Positions 39,355 through 48,348 of a DNA stretch of 64,000 bases are shown here, piece by piece. Numbering within the stretch: the stretch's first letter is position 1; each line of letters opens with the position of its first letter. The notes under the pieces are model-generated. The model worked only from the letters and a program-made list of their open reading frames with translations, ran no database searches and had not been told where the DNA came from. The DNA comes from UBA830 sp038146925. GTDB taxonomy: Bacteria; Pseudomonadota; Alphaproteobacteria; MPNO01; UBA830. Both the position numbers and the translations under genes were made by a program. The stretch is taken from the NCBI GenBank assembly GCA_038146925.1, contig JAYQSP010000011.1, forward strand, positions 310,001-374,000, in the 5' to 3' direction.

Positions 39355-39526
39355 ACTGGAGCGATGGCGCTTCGATCCAGACGCGCCGTCGGGGCCGGGT
39401 CTCCCCGGTCAAGGGTCTCGGGATACCCGGATTTTCGGATCCAGGTATCCGGTTATCCTACGTCTCCCAGACGTGAAGCCTCCCTGTTAAACTTGCCCGG
39501 TGCTTTATCGCACCGGGCTTTTTCTT
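39355..39526 (+). ncRNA. probable structured RNA or leader upstream of scoAB
   Basis: No ORF, but a chain of stem-loops: CGATGGCG/CGCCGTCG (39362-39391), a 7-bp stem with a 4-base loop (39393-39410), GGATACC/GGTATCC (39421-39450), and ACGTCT-CCC-AGACGT (39460-39474). A single-stranded part containing CCTCCC (39479-39484, able to pair with Shine-Dalgarno sequences) follows, then a strong intrinsic terminator. A -10-like TATCTA at 39348-39353 predicts a start near 39358. It could be a trans-acting sRNA or an attenuated leader of scoA, whose start lies 107 bases further on. No known family was recognised. Confidence 0.55.
39495..39526 (+). terminator. Rho-independent terminator
   Basis: GCCCGGTGC (39495-39503) pairs perfectly with GCACCGGGC (39510-39518) across a 6-base loop, followed by TTTTTCTTT (the T-run starts 39519). 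This is a textbook intrinsic terminator for plus-strand transcription. Confidence 0.93.
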
Positions 39527-39633
39527 TGCGCCACCGCTTGGCTGGCGCAGTCGAATAAGCGAAACTCCTGAGCGAATCGGCCGGGTTTCGAGACGGGCCG
39601 GAAAAAACACGGACGACAACGGGGAATTTCACC

Positions 39634-40329
39634 ATGAACAAGGTTTACGGCTCCGCCGCGGAAGCGCTGGAGGGCACCCTGTACGATGGTATGACCATCG
39701 CGGCCGGCGGGTTCGGCCTGTGCGGCATACCGGAACTGCTGATCGCCGCGATCCGCGATGCCGGCACAAAGGACCTGACGGTCGCGTCGAACAATGCCGG
39801 CGTCGACGATTTCGGCCTTGGCCTGCTGTTGCAGACCAAACAGGTCAGGAAAATGGTGTCGTCCTATGTCGGCGAGAACGCCGAATTCATGCGCCAGTAT
39901 CTGGCCGGAGAGCTGGAACTCGAATTCAATCCGCAGGGCACGCTGGCCGAACGCATGCGCGCTGGCGGCGCCGGCATTCCGGGCTTCTATACCAAGACAG
40001 GCGTCGGTACGGTGATCGCCGAAGGCAAGGAAGAAAAGGAATTCGACGGCGAAACCTACATCCTCGAGCACGGCCTGGTCGCCGATCTGTCAATCGTGAA
40101 GGCCTGGAAGGGCGACGAGCAGGGCAATCTGATCTATCGCAAGACAGCGCGGAACTTCAATCCGCCGGCGGCGACCTGCGGCAAAATCTGCGTCGCCGAG
40201 GTCGAGGAAATCGTGCCCACGGGTTCGCTCGATCCCGATCTCATTCACACGCCGGGCATCTACGTGCACCGGATCATCCAGGGCGAGCACGAAAAGCGCA
40301 TCGAACAGCGCACCGTGCGGGCTGCTTAG
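39634..40329 (+). CDS. scoA: succinyl-CoA:3-ketoacid CoA-transferase subunit A
   Basis: Alpha subunit of the enzyme moving CoA from succinyl-CoA to acetoacetate for ketone-body or PHB-derived acetoacetate use. The 231-residue product has GGFGLCGIPE near residue 28 and ASNNAGVDDFGLGLLL. Start ATG 39634 follows the terminator region by about 107 bases. The beta subunit follows after a 127-base gap holding a long hairpin. Confidence 0.93.
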   Translation: MNKVYGSAAEALEGTLYDGMTIAAGGFGLCGIPELLIAAIRDAGTKDLTVASNNAGVDDFGLGLLLQTKQVRKMVSSYVGENAEFMRQYLAGELELEFNPQGTLAERMRAGGAGIPGFYTKTGVGTVIAEGKEEKEFDGETYILEHGLVADLSIVKAWKGDEQGNLIYRKTARNFNPPAATCGKICVAEVEEIVPTGSLDPDLIHTPGIYVHRIIQGEHEKRIEQRTVRAA

Positions 40330-40354
40330 TTTCATCCGCTGACGCGGAGACGCA

Positions 40355-40422
40355 CCGGCCCGCCCCCTCCCGGCCACCCATGGAATTATCCTTGTGGGTA
40401 GCAGGGAGGGGGAGCGGGCCGG
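40355..40422 (+). repeat. long hairpin between scoA and scoB
   Basis: CCGGCCCGC plus CCCCTCCC (40355-40371) pair with GGGAGGGG and GCGGGCCGG (40404-40411 and 40414-40422), a 17-bp stem with a 2-base bulge. A second helix forms inside (CACCCA/TGGGT). It ends 20 bases before the scoB ribosome site. The left arm nearly matches the dctP-dctQ hairpin at 53711. It may stabilise upstream mRNA or attenuate. Confidence 0.75.
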
Positions 40423-40456
40423 CGCCGACAAATACGACCAACAGGAGGTCAAGAAT

Positions 40457-41080
40457 ATGTGGGATAGAAATCAGATGGCCGAACGGGCGGCGCAGGAGCT
40501 GCAGGACGGCTGGTACGTCAATCTCGGTATCGGCATCCCGACGCTGGTCAGCAACTACATCCCGGAAGGCGTGGATGTGACGCTGCAGTCGGAGAACGGC
40601 ATGCTCGGCATCGGCCCGTTCCCGACCGAGAACGAAATCGACGCCGACCTGATCAATGCCGGAAAGCAGACCGTGACCGAAATGGACCGCACGTCCTATT
40701 TCGGCAGCGACCAGTCATTCGCGATGATCCGCGGCGGCAAGATCAACATGGCCATTCTCGGCGCGATGGAAGTCGCCGAAAACGGCGATCTCGCCAACTG
40801 GATGATCCCGGGCAAGCTGGTTAAGGGCATGGGCGGCGCGATGGATCTGGTGGCCGGCGTCGGCCGCGTGATCGTGGTGATGGATCACACGTCGAAGAAC
40901 GGCGATTCCAAACTGCTGAAGGAATGCACCCTGCCGCTGACGGGCCGGGCGGTGGTCGACCGCATCATCACCAATCTCGGCGTGTTCGACGTGGTCGACG
41001 GCGGGCTGAAACTGGTGGAGCTGGCCGACGGCGTATCGGAAGACGATGTGAAAGAGGCGACGGAAGCGACGCTGGTTTAG
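40457..41080 (+). CDS. scoB: succinyl-CoA:3-ketoacid CoA-transferase subunit B
   Basis: Beta subunit, 207 residues, with the catalytic Glu46 in SENG (VTLQSENGMLGIGP) that forms the CoA thioester intermediate, and GIGIPTLVSNY. ATG 40457 has an ideal AGGAGGT (40442-40448). Longer in-frame starts lie inside the intercistronic hairpin and are unlikely. Confidence 0.94.
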   Translation: MWDRNQMAERAAQELQDGWYVNLGIGIPTLVSNYIPEGVDVTLQSENGMLGIGPFPTENEIDADLINAGKQTVTEMDRTSYFGSDQSFAMIRGGKINMAILGAMEVAENGDLANWMIPGKLVKGMGGAMDLVAGVGRVIVVMDHTSKNGDSKLLKECTLPLTGRAVVDRIITNLGVFDVVDGGLKLVELADGVSEDDVKEATEATLV

Positions 41081-41093
41081 GGGCGATACACAC

Positions 41094-41172
41094 CGTCATC
41101 CCCGCGAAGGCGGGGATCTCATTGAGATCGTGCTCCGTGTTGCGGAGATTCCCGCCTTCGCGGGAATGACGG
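41094..41172. repeat. REP-like palindrome, copy 2 (between convergent scoB and msrP)
   Basis: CGTCATCCCCGCGAAGGCGG and the facing GCCTTCGCGGGAATGACG enclose a 40-odd-base middle that folds further. Same family as 32849-32930, and again between two convergent genes. Confidence 0.85.
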
Positions 41173-41187
41173 GATCGGCAACGGCCC

Positions 41188-42165
41188 TCAGTAAAAAATT
41201 TTCTCCGTCTTACCGACCTCGGTGTACAGCCCGGCGACCTGTTCGGCGTAGCCGTTATACAGCAGGGTGGGTACGCGCTTGCCGGTGCCGAGCAGTTTTT
41301 CGGTCGCCTGGCTCCAGCGCGGGTGGTCCACTTCGGGGTTCACGTTGGCCCAGAAGCCGTATTCCTTCGGCTGGATCTGTTCCCAGAAGCTTTTCGGCCG
41401 CTGGTCCGTGAAGTGAAACCGCACGATCGACTTGATCTGCTTGAAGCCGTATTTCCAGGGCGCAATCAGGCGCAGCGGTGCGCCGTTCTGTTTCGGCATC
41501 GGCTTGCCGTAGGCGCCGGTGCCGATGATCGTCAGTTCGTTGGCGGCTTCTTCGATGGTGATTGCCTCGAGATAGGGCCACGGATACCAGAACTGGCGCT
41601 GGCCGGAGGCCATCTTCTTGTCCTCGAAGGTCTCCATCACGACGTATTTGGCGCCGGCCCGGGGTTTCGCGTAATCCAGCAGCGCCTTCATCGGAAATCC
41701 GGTCCAGGGCACGGCAATGGCCCAGGCTTCGACGCAGCGATGACGGTAAAGACGTTCCTCAAGTGGCATGGATTTCAGCAGCGTATCGATATCGACTTTC
41801 ATTTCCTTTTCGACCATGCCGTCGATGGTCACTTCCCAGGGGCGCGTTTTCAGCTCCTGCGCCGCCTTCCAGATATTCTTGTGGCTGCCGAATTCGTAGA
41901 AGTTGTTGTAGGTGGTGGCGATTTTTTCCGGCGTGATGTCACGGTCGAGCGTATAGGCCCCGTTGCCTTTTGCAGGATAGAGATGCGCCGACGGGTCTTT
42001 GTCTGTCGCCGCGAAGGCCGACGATGCGCCCAGCAGCGACGACGATCCGGCCAGGATAGATCCGGCGGCGATGGATTTGCACAGCTCGCGGCGGTTCAGA
42101 AAATCTGCTTCGTCCGTCGCGGCGGATTCGGATAATTCCCAGGTGGGTCTGGATCGTGTCAGCAT
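41188..42165 (-). CDS. msrP: protein-methionine-sulfoxide reductase catalytic subunit MsrP
   Basis: Periplasmic molybdopterin enzyme repairing oxidised methionines (formerly YedY). The 325-residue product has a twin-arginine signal (NRRELCKSIAAGS, Arg25-26, then a hydrophobic stretch to AFAA), the molybdenum-ligand Cys144 in YRHRCVEAWAIAVPW, and GAPLRLIAPWKYGFK. ATG 42165 has GGGAGA upstream. Its usual membrane partner MsrQ is absent from the window. Cofactor genes are at 23-26 kb. Confidence 0.94.
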   Translation of the reverse strand: MLTRSRPTWELSESAATDEADFLNRRELCKSIAAGSILAGSSSLLGASSAFAATDKDPSAHLYPAKGNGAYTLDRDITPEKIATTYNNFYEFGSHKNIWKAAQELKTRPWEVTIDGMVEKEMKVDIDTLLKSMPLEERLYRHRCVEAWAIAVPWTGFPMKALLDYAKPRAGAKYVVMETFEDKKMASGQRQFWYPWPYLEAITIEEAANELTIIGTGAYGKPMPKQNGAPLRLIAPWKYGFKQIKSIVRFHFTDQRPKSFWEQIQPKEYGFWANVNPEVDHPRWSQATEKLLGTGKRVPTLLYNGYAEQVAGLYTEVGKTEKIFY

Positions 42166-42358
42166 GGTCTCGTCTCCCGGCGAAATTTTTCCCCGGAACA
42201 TAAGCTGCCCGCAGGACGTTCCCAATCAATTAATCGGGAGGCGGTGTCCGGGTACAGTGGTGCGCGTCGCTGTGACAATTTTGGGACATCGGCCCATGCG
42301 TGGTGTCTTCGCCGCTATACTTTCAGGGTAGGTAACATTCGCGACTGAGGGGGTAGGC

Positions 42359-43165
42359 ATGCTCAGAGTGTTTTTGTTCGCAATGGCCGCGCTGACAATT
42401 GCGGCCTGCGATCCTGGCCGATCGACTTACAACACCGCGTTTGTCGAACCGGTCCAGCGAACCCAGCTTTTCACCATGGATTTGGGCTCCCGGCCGGGCC
42501 TGATCTGCGGCCAGGCGCTGGCCACCTATTCGCCGCCGGATACGGTCGCATTCGGGGATCTGGCCTCCGACGACGCGCGGATCGGTTACCAAAGCGGCGC
42601 ATGGCCTCCAGACGTCCGCCGCCGCTGCCGCCGCGACCGCAATATCGAACATCACGCCGAGCTCTGGTTCGATATCGCGCCGTACGCGTTCGCGCGGGGT
42701 GGAGGACCGTTGGTCAAAGCGACGGTCAGCGGCACAGCAATCGCCGATCCGGGTAATACCTGTACGCGCGGTCCGACCGTGCCGCGTGCCGCCGTCGGGA
42801 TAGGCCGCCTGCGCCCGGCCCCCGAGGCCGCCGTGACAACGCCTCTGCCCATCGCGCCCGATTTTGCCGAGCCTGCCCGGGATTTCTCAATCGACGGGAC
42901 GGTAATTCCGTATCGAGACCGGGCGCTGGAACTGGCCGCGGGAGATACCACGGGACGAAGCGGGAATTTCGTGCATGCGCTTAGCGCACGGGAAGTGGCG
43001 ACACTGAATGACGCGTTGAGCACGCCGGGCGGCCCGCCGACCGGTACGACAGCATGGCTTCAGGTCACGCTCATCGGTGCGGCCAACCCCGAATGGCGGA
43101 AGAAGCGCACGTGCATGGAACTGCTTGAAAATGTCAGGCTGACGCTGGTCTTCCGGCGCCGCTGA
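42359..43165 (+). CDS. hypothetical lipoprotein
   Basis: A 268-residue product with a short signal and lipobox LTIAAC (Cys17), so probably lipid-anchored. I recognise no domain. The mature part is Arg/Pro-rich, with several Cys (GLICGQAL, RRRCRRDR, NTCTRGP, KRTCMELL) that could form disulfides. It lies divergent from msrP and convergent with greA, with no obvious operon partner. Confidence 0.75.
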   Translation: MLRVFLFAMAALTIAACDPGRSTYNTAFVEPVQRTQLFTMDLGSRPGLICGQALATYSPPDTVAFGDLASDDARIGYQSGAWPPDVRRRCRRDRNIEHHAELWFDIAPYAFARGGGPLVKATVSGTAIADPGNTCTRGPTVPRAAVGIGRLRPAPEAAVTTPLPIAPDFAEPARDFSIDGTVIPYRDRALELAAGDTTGRSGNFVHALSAREVATLNDALSTPGGPPTGTTAWLQVTLIGAANPEWRKKRTCMELLENVRLTLVFRRR

Positions 43166-43176
43166 AACGGCACAAT

Positions 43177-43650
43177 CTATTTATACCGCACGCCCATGAT
43201 TTCGTACGATTTCGTGCCGCCGGGCGTGGTGACCTCGACGGAATCGCCGACCGTCTTGCCGATCATGGCGCGCGCCATGGGCGATGTGACCGACAGCTTG
43301 CCCGATTTGATGTCGGCTTCATGCTCGCCGACAATCTGGTAGGTCGATTTTTCGTCGGTATCCTCGTCCTCGACCTTCACGGTCGCGCCGAACTTGATGA
43401 TCTTGCCCTTGATTGCGGACACGTCGATCACCTCGGCGCGGCTCAGCAGATCCTCGATGATGCCGACCCGGCCCTCGATAAAGGCCTGACGTTCGCGCGC
43501 GGCGTGATATTCCGCGTTTTCCGACAGATCGCCGTGTTCGCGTGCCGCCGCGATCGCCTTGATCACGTCGGGGCGTTCCGTCGATTTCAGGCGTTTCAGC
43601 TCCGTTTCAAGGTCGGTGAAACCCTGAAGCGTCATCGGTGCTTTTTCCAT
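43177..43650 (-). CDS. greA: transcription elongation factor GreA
   Basis: Rescues backtracked RNA polymerase by stimulating transcript cleavage. The 157-residue product has the N-terminal coiled coil with the acidic tip region AREHGDLSENAEYHAARE and the C-terminal FKBP-like domain (VTSPMARAMIGKTVGDSVEV). ATG 43650 has AGGA upstream. It lies directly downstream of carB; carB-greA adjacency is familiar in alphaproteobacteria. Confidence 0.95.
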   Translation of the reverse strand: MEKAPMTLQGFTDLETELKRLKSTERPDVIKAIAAAREHGDLSENAEYHAARERQAFIEGRVGIIEDLLSRAEVIDVSAIKGKIIKFGATVKVEDEDTDEKSTYQIVGEHEADIKSGKLSVTSPMARAMIGKTVGDSVEVTTPGGTKSYEIMGVRYK

Positions 43651-43747
43651 CGTCCTGTATCCTTTGCACAAAAAGACCCTACCCCGCAGACCGACGGCTC
43701 AGAGATCGCCGTCCGCGGTGCCTGGATCAGGATGTCGCTAAATTCGG

Positions 43748-46700
43748 TCAGGTAAAATAAGACTGCAACGGCGCAACTTCAAGTCCGCCGGCACGCATCG
43801 CGGAAATGGCTTCCACGGCGGCTTTCGCGCCTGCCACCGTGGTGTAATAGGGAATTTTCCGTACCAAAGCCGACCGCCGGAGCTCGTAGGAATCGGCGAT
43901 CGCCTTCGCGCCTTCCGTGGTGTTGAACACCAGCTGGACATTGCCCGATATCATCGAATCGACGATATGCGGGCGTCCTTCGTGCACTTTCTTGACGAGT
44001 TCGGTCTGTACGCCGGCGGCGTTCAGCGTTTCCGCCGTACCGCTCGTGGCGACCAGCGCGAAACCCATCTCCTTCAGCCGGCGGCCGAGCTCGATCATGG
44101 CTTCCTTGTCGCGGTCGCGGACGGAAATGAACACCGTGCCGTCCTGCGGCACGGAGGTGCCGCTGCCGAGCTGCGACTTGGCGAAGGCGCGGCCGAAATC
44201 GGAATCGATGCCCATCACCTCGCCCGTCGATTTCATTTCCGGGCCGAGGATGATGTCGACGCCGGGAAACTTGGCGAACGGAAACACGGCTTCTTTCACC
44301 GCGATATGGTTGCTGGTGGTTTCCGCCGGATAGATTTTGAGGAGATCGGCCAGTTTCTCGCCGGCCATGGCGCGTGCCGCGACCTTGGCGATAGGCACGC
44401 CGGTGGCCTTGGCGACGAACGGCACCGTGCGGCTGGCGCGGGGATTGACCTCAAGGATGTAGACCGTGTCTTCCTTGATGGCGTACTGCACGTTCATCAG
44501 CCCGACGACGCCGAGCCCGCGGGCCAGCTCCGCGGTCTGGCGGCGCAGCTCTTCGAGGATGGAATCGGGCAGGGAATAGGGCGGCAGCGAACAGGCGGAG
44601 TCGCCGGAATGGATGCCGGCTTCCTCGATGTGTTCCATGATACCGGCGATATGCACGTCGTCGGCGACGTCGCGGATGGCGTCGACGTCGACCTCGATCG
44701 CGTCGCGCAGATAGGAATCGATCAGCACCGGTGTGTCGCCGGACACCTGCACCGCGCTGGTGATGTAGCGGGTCAGCCCCGCCTCGTCGTGGACGATTTC
44801 CATGGCACGCCCGCCCAGCACGTAGGACGGCCGGATCACCACCGGATAGCCGATCTCTGTGGCGACGCGGACGGCCTCGTCGCCTGTGCGCGCGATGCCG
44901 TTCGCCGGCTGTCGCAGGTTCAGCTTCTGCAGCAGCGCCTGGAACCGTTCGCGGTCTTCCGCCAGATCGATGGCGTCCGGCGTGGTGCCGAGCACCGGCA
45001 CGCCCGCGGCTTCGAGATCGGCGGCGAGCTTCAGCGGCGTCTGCCCGCCATATTGCAGGATCAGGCCGACGACTTCGCCGGATTCTTCCTCCTTGCGGAC
45101 GATCTCGATCACGTCTTCGGCGGTCAGCGGCTCGAAATACAGCCGGTCCGACGTGTCGTAGTCGGTCGACACGGTTTCCGGGTTGCAGTTGACCATGATG
45201 GTCTCGTAGCCGGCCTCGTCCAGCGCGTAGACCGCGTGCACGCAGCAATAATCGAATTCGATGCCCTGGCCTATGCGGTTGGGCCCGCCGCCCAGGATCA
45301 TCACCTTGCGGCGGTCGGACGGCTCGGCTTCGCATTCGGCCGGGCCAAAGCCCGCGTTCTCGTAGGTGGAGTACATATACGGCGTCTGCGACGCGAATTC
45401 CGCGGCACAGGTGTCGATGCGCTTGTAGACCGGCCTGACGGCCAGTTCGATCCGTCGGGCAGTGACATCCGCCGCCGTCGTCCCTGCCAGCTCGGCCAGC
45501 CGTTCGTCGGAAAAGCCCATGGCCTTCAGCGTGTGCAGGTCGCGGGCTCCGGCCGGCAGGCCATTGGCGCGCACGCGGTTTTCCGCGTCCACGATGCCTT
45601 TGAGCTGGGCAATGAACCACGGGTCGAAGCCCGATGCCTGGTGAATGGCGTCAATGCCAAGCCCGTGGCGCAGCGCCTGTGCGACCACCAGAATCCGGTT
45701 GACGTTGGGCGTGTTCAGCGCGCCGAGGATCGCGCCTTCGTCGACCTCGCCTTCGTGTCCCTCGTCTTCGGAAATGGCGCCGGGGATGGCGACCTCGTTC
45801 AGCCCGTTCAGACCGGTTTCCATCGACCGCATGGCTTTCTGCACCGATTCCTGGAACGTGCGGCCGATCGACATCGCCTCGCCGACCGATTTCATCTGCG
45901 TGTTCAGCGTCGGCTCGGTGCCGGGGAATTTCTCGAACGTGAAGCGCGGCACCTTGGTGACGACGTAATCGATGGTCGGCTCGAACGACGCCGGGGTGAC
46001 GCCGGTGATGTCGTTGTCGAGCTCGTCCAGCGTGTAGCCGACGGCGAGCTTGGCGGCGATTTTCGCGATCGGAAAACCGGTTGCCTTGGACGCCAGCGCC
46101 GAAGACCGCGACACGCGCGGATTCATTTCGATGATCACCAGCCGGCCGTCGCGCGGGTTGACCGCGAACTGCACGTTCGAGCCGCCGGTATCGACGCCTA
46201 TTTCGCGCAGCACCGCGATCGAGGCGTTGCGCATGATCTGGTATTCCTTGTCGGTCAGCGTCAGCGCCGGCGCGACAGTGATGGAATCGCCGGTATGGAC
46301 GCCCATCGGATCGACGTTTTCGATGGAACAGATGATGATGCAGTTGTCCGCGCGGTCGCGGACGACTTCCATCTCGTATTCCTTCCAGCCGATGATCGAT
46401 TCCTCGACCAGCACTTCGGAGGTTGGCGATGCATCGATGCCACGGCGGACGATTTCCTCGAATTCGTCGCGGTTATAGGCGACGCCGCCGCCGGTGCCGC
46501 CCAGCGTGAACGACGGGCGGATGATGGCCGGCAGGCCGGTTTCCTCGAGGATTTCCCACGCCTCGTCCATCGAATGCGCGATGCGGCCGCGCGGGCTTTC
46601 GAGGCCGATTTTGGTCATCGCTTCCTGGAACAGCTCGCGGTCCTCGGCCTTGTCGATGGCCTCGCGCCTGGCGCCGATCAGCTCCACCCCGTGGGCGTCG

Positions 46701-47023
46701 AGCACGCCCATCTTGGCCAGCGACAGCGCCGTGTTCAGCCCGGTCTGCCCGCCCATGGTGGGCAGGATCGCATCGGGCTTTTCCTTTTCGATGATCTTGG
46801 CGACCAGCTCCGGCGTGACCGGCTCGACATAGGTGGCGTCGGCGAATTCCGGGTCGGTCATGATCGTGGCCGGGTTGGAATTGACCAGGATGACGCGATA
46901 GCCTTCGTCCTTCAGCGCCTTGCACGCCTGCGTACCGGAATAGTCGAATTCGCAGGCCTGGCCGATGACGATCGGCCCGGCGCCGATGATCAGGATGCTT
47001 TCGATGTCTGTGCGTTTGGGCAT
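43748..47023 (-). CDS. carB: carbamoyl-phosphate synthase large subunit
   Basis: Makes carbamoyl phosphate for arginine and pyrimidines from bicarbonate, ATP and ammonia passed from CarA. The 1091-residue product has two ATP-grasp halves (each with a GxGPxxIGQ motif: GAGPIVIGQACEFDYSG and GGGPNRIGQGIEFDYCC) and a C-terminal allosteric MGS-like domain (LVATSGTAETLNAAG). It is full length. Its partner carA lies about 10.8 kb upstream in the same direction instead of adjacent. Confidence 0.96.
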   Translation of the reverse strand: MPKRTDIESILIIGAGPIVIGQACEFDYSGTQACKALKDEGYRVILVNSNPATIMTDPEFADATYVEPVTPELVAKIIEKEKPDAILPTMGGQTGLNTALSLAKMGVLDAHGVELIGARREAIDKAEDRELFQEAMTKIGLESPRGRIAHSMDEAWEILEETGLPAIIRPSFTLGGTGGGVAYNRDEFEEIVRRGIDASPTSEVLVEESIIGWKEYEMEVVRDRADNCIIICSIENVDPMGVHTGDSITVAPALTLTDKEYQIMRNASIAVLREIGVDTGGSNVQFAVNPRDGRLVIIEMNPRVSRSSALASKATGFPIAKIAAKLAVGYTLDELDNDITGVTPASFEPTIDYVVTKVPRFTFEKFPGTEPTLNTQMKSVGEAMSIGRTFQESVQKAMRSMETGLNGLNEVAIPGAISEDEGHEGEVDEGAILGALNTPNVNRILVVAQALRHGLGIDAIHQASGFDPWFIAQLKGIVDAENRVRANGLPAGARDLHTLKAMGFSDERLAELAGTTAADVTARRIELAVRPVYKRIDTCAAEFASQTPYMYSTYENAGFGPAECEAEPSDRRKVMILGGGPNRIGQGIEFDYCCVHAVYALDEAGYETIMVNCNPETVSTDYDTSDRLYFEPLTAEDVIEIVRKEEESGEVVGLILQYGGQTPLKLAADLEAAGVPVLGTTPDAIDLAEDRERFQALLQKLNLRQPANGIARTGDEAVRVATEIGYPVVIRPSYVLGGRAMEIVHDEAGLTRYITSAVQVSGDTPVLIDSYLRDAIEVDVDAIRDVADDVHIAGIMEHIEEAGIHSGDSACSLPPYSLPDSILEELRRQTAELARGLGVVGLMNVQYAIKEDTVYILEVNPRASRTVPFVAKATGVPIAKVAARAMAGEKLADLLKIYPAETTSNHIAVKEAVFPFAKFPGVDIILGPEMKSTGEVMGIDSDFGRAFAKSQLGSGTSVPQDGTVFISVRDRDKEAMIELGRRLKEMGFALVATSGTAETLNAAGVQTELVKKVHEGRPHIVDSMISGNVQLVFNTTEGAKAIADSYELRRSALVRKIPYYTTVAGAKAAVEAISAMRAGGLEVAPLQSYFT

Positions 47024-47381
47024 ACGGGTCGGTCGGCTTCCGGCGCCCGACCGTATGAGACCGGGCAGGCGAATGGGCGGTTCAGATCGGACGGTTCAAT
47101 TGTAAGATTGGACCGGACCGTGTTTCTCACGACTCAGGCCGGTGTGCAAGGGTCTAACGTGAACAAGCCTCGCAGAACTGCCTAATATCCGGATGCTCAA
47201 TCCTTGGCAGCACCAGCATTCCGATCGGTCCGGAATTGTCAATTTGCGTTGCATCCTGCAAACTCGTCCGCGCCGCGAGTTTGGTACTGGAAAATTTTGG
47301 CTAAAAATCAATGGATTATGGATGGCATAGAAATTGCTTCTTTAACTGCTTGGTGAGTAATGCAATTCAGAAGGTGTCTCC
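47024..47381. other. gap upstream of carB, ending in a sigma-54-type promoter
   Basis: No convincing gene is present. The right 100 bases are AT-richer than surroundings and hold a sigma-54-like promoter for the interrupted PEP-CTERM gene. Any promoter now driving carB must lie here on the minus strand; I could not identify a clear one. Confidence 0.6.
47323..47338 (+). promoter_or_regulatory. sigma-54 (RpoN) -24/-12 promoter
   Basis: TGGCAT-N5-TTGCT (47323-47338) fits the sigma-54 consensus TGGCAY-N5-TTGCW with correct spacing. Transcription would begin near 47350, about 32 bases before the ATG at 47382. RpoN with the PrsK/PrsR system is reported to control PEP-CTERM genes in other proteobacteria. 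Confidence 0.65.
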
Positions 47382-47451
47382 ATGCGGTATGGTTTCTTTT
47401 GCACTCTATTAACGCTGTGCATTGACCTGCCCCCACGTTTAGTACCAGCGG

Positions 47452-48348
47452 TTAGTTTAGACTGTCTGTTGAGCGGCGAGTAGCTCGCAGTCTCCCGGCA
47501 GCGGAGGGCGGATCGCCGCGGTGAGGCGCGATGGTCTGCGGTGCGGGTAGCCTGTAGCCCAGCGCACTGTGCGGCCTGATGGTGTTGTAATGCCTGCGCC
47601 ATTGCTCGATCAGCCCTTTTGCCTCCGTCATCGAATAGAAGATTTCCCCGTTCAGCAGTTCGTCCTTGAGTTTGCCGTTGAATGACTCGTTGTAGCCATT
47701 CTCCCAGGGCGATCCCGGTTCTATGTAGAGCGTCTTCACGCCAACCCGGGGAAGCCATTCCCGTACAGCAGTCGCCGTGAACTCGCTGCCGTTGTCGGAC
47801 CGGATATGGTCGGGCGCTCTGCGCTGCGTGAACAGATCGGTCAGCACATGCAGGACGTCGCCCGACCGGATATGCCGGTCCACCTCGATGGCAAGACACT
47901 CCCGCGTGTACTCGTCGATCACGGTGAGCATCCGGAACGCCCGGCCGTCATGGGTGCGCCCTTTTACGAAGTCATAGGCCCATACATGGTTCCGCCAGCT
48001 CGGCCTCAGACGGATGCACGATCCGTCATTCAGCCACAGACGGCCCCGCTTCGGTTGCTTTAGCGGTACTTTCAGCCCCTCGCGCCGCCAGATGCGACCC
48101 ACACGCTTGTGGTTCACGTGCCAGCCTTCCGCGTGCAGCAGCGCCGTCACCCGACGATAGCCGTACCGGCCGTATTGACCCGCCAGGCGGACGATCGCCG
48201 CCGTCAGCGCATCCTCGTCGTCACGGATGATCGGCTGGTATCGCTGCGACGTCCGCGATTGCCCCAGAACACGACAGGCACGCCGCTCCGATACCGGGTA
48301 CTTCTCCCGCACGTGTTGCACGCATCGTCTCCGGCGCTCGGGGCTTAC
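47452..48348 (-). CDS. IS3-family transposase OrfB (DDE integrase core)
   Basis: About 298 residues, translated as an OrfAB fusion by frameshifting from orfA. The core shows the DDE acids: YDFV after VWA, IRSDNGSEFTA, and ENGYNESFNGKLKDEL. The N-terminal part has GQYGRYGYRRVTALL typical of HTH_21 and rve transposases. No internal stop. The start is set at the overlap with the orfA end, since IS3 orfB often lacks its own start codon. Confidence 0.88.
   Translation of the reverse strand, partial: VSPERRRRCVQHVREKYPVSERRACRVLGQSRTSQRYQPIIRDDEDALTAAIVRLAGQYGRYGYRRVTALLHAEGWHVNHKRVGRIWRREGLKVPLKQPKRGRLWLNDGSCIRLRPSWRNHVWAYDFVKGRTHDGRAFRMLTVIDEYTRECLAIEVDRHIRSGDVLHVLTDLFTQRRAPDHIRSDNGSEFTATAVREWLPRVGVKTLYIEPGSPWENGYNESFNGKLKDELLNGEIFYSMTEAKGLIEQWRRHYNTIRPHSALGYRLPAPQTIAPHRGDPPSAAGRLRATRRSTDSLN

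Noticed and set aside
43967..47185. A 1072-residue plus-strand open frame opposite carB
   Set aside because: It is the antisense shadow of carB; composition is Arg/His/Asp-rich without motifs, as expected from a high-GC gene read backwards. The same holds for the long frames opposite uvrC, uvrB, ftsH and the tol genes.
47096..47311. A 71-residue minus-strand ORF upstream of carB
   Set aside because: No ribosome site, mixed composition and overlap with the likely carB promoter zone; nothing supports it as a gene.
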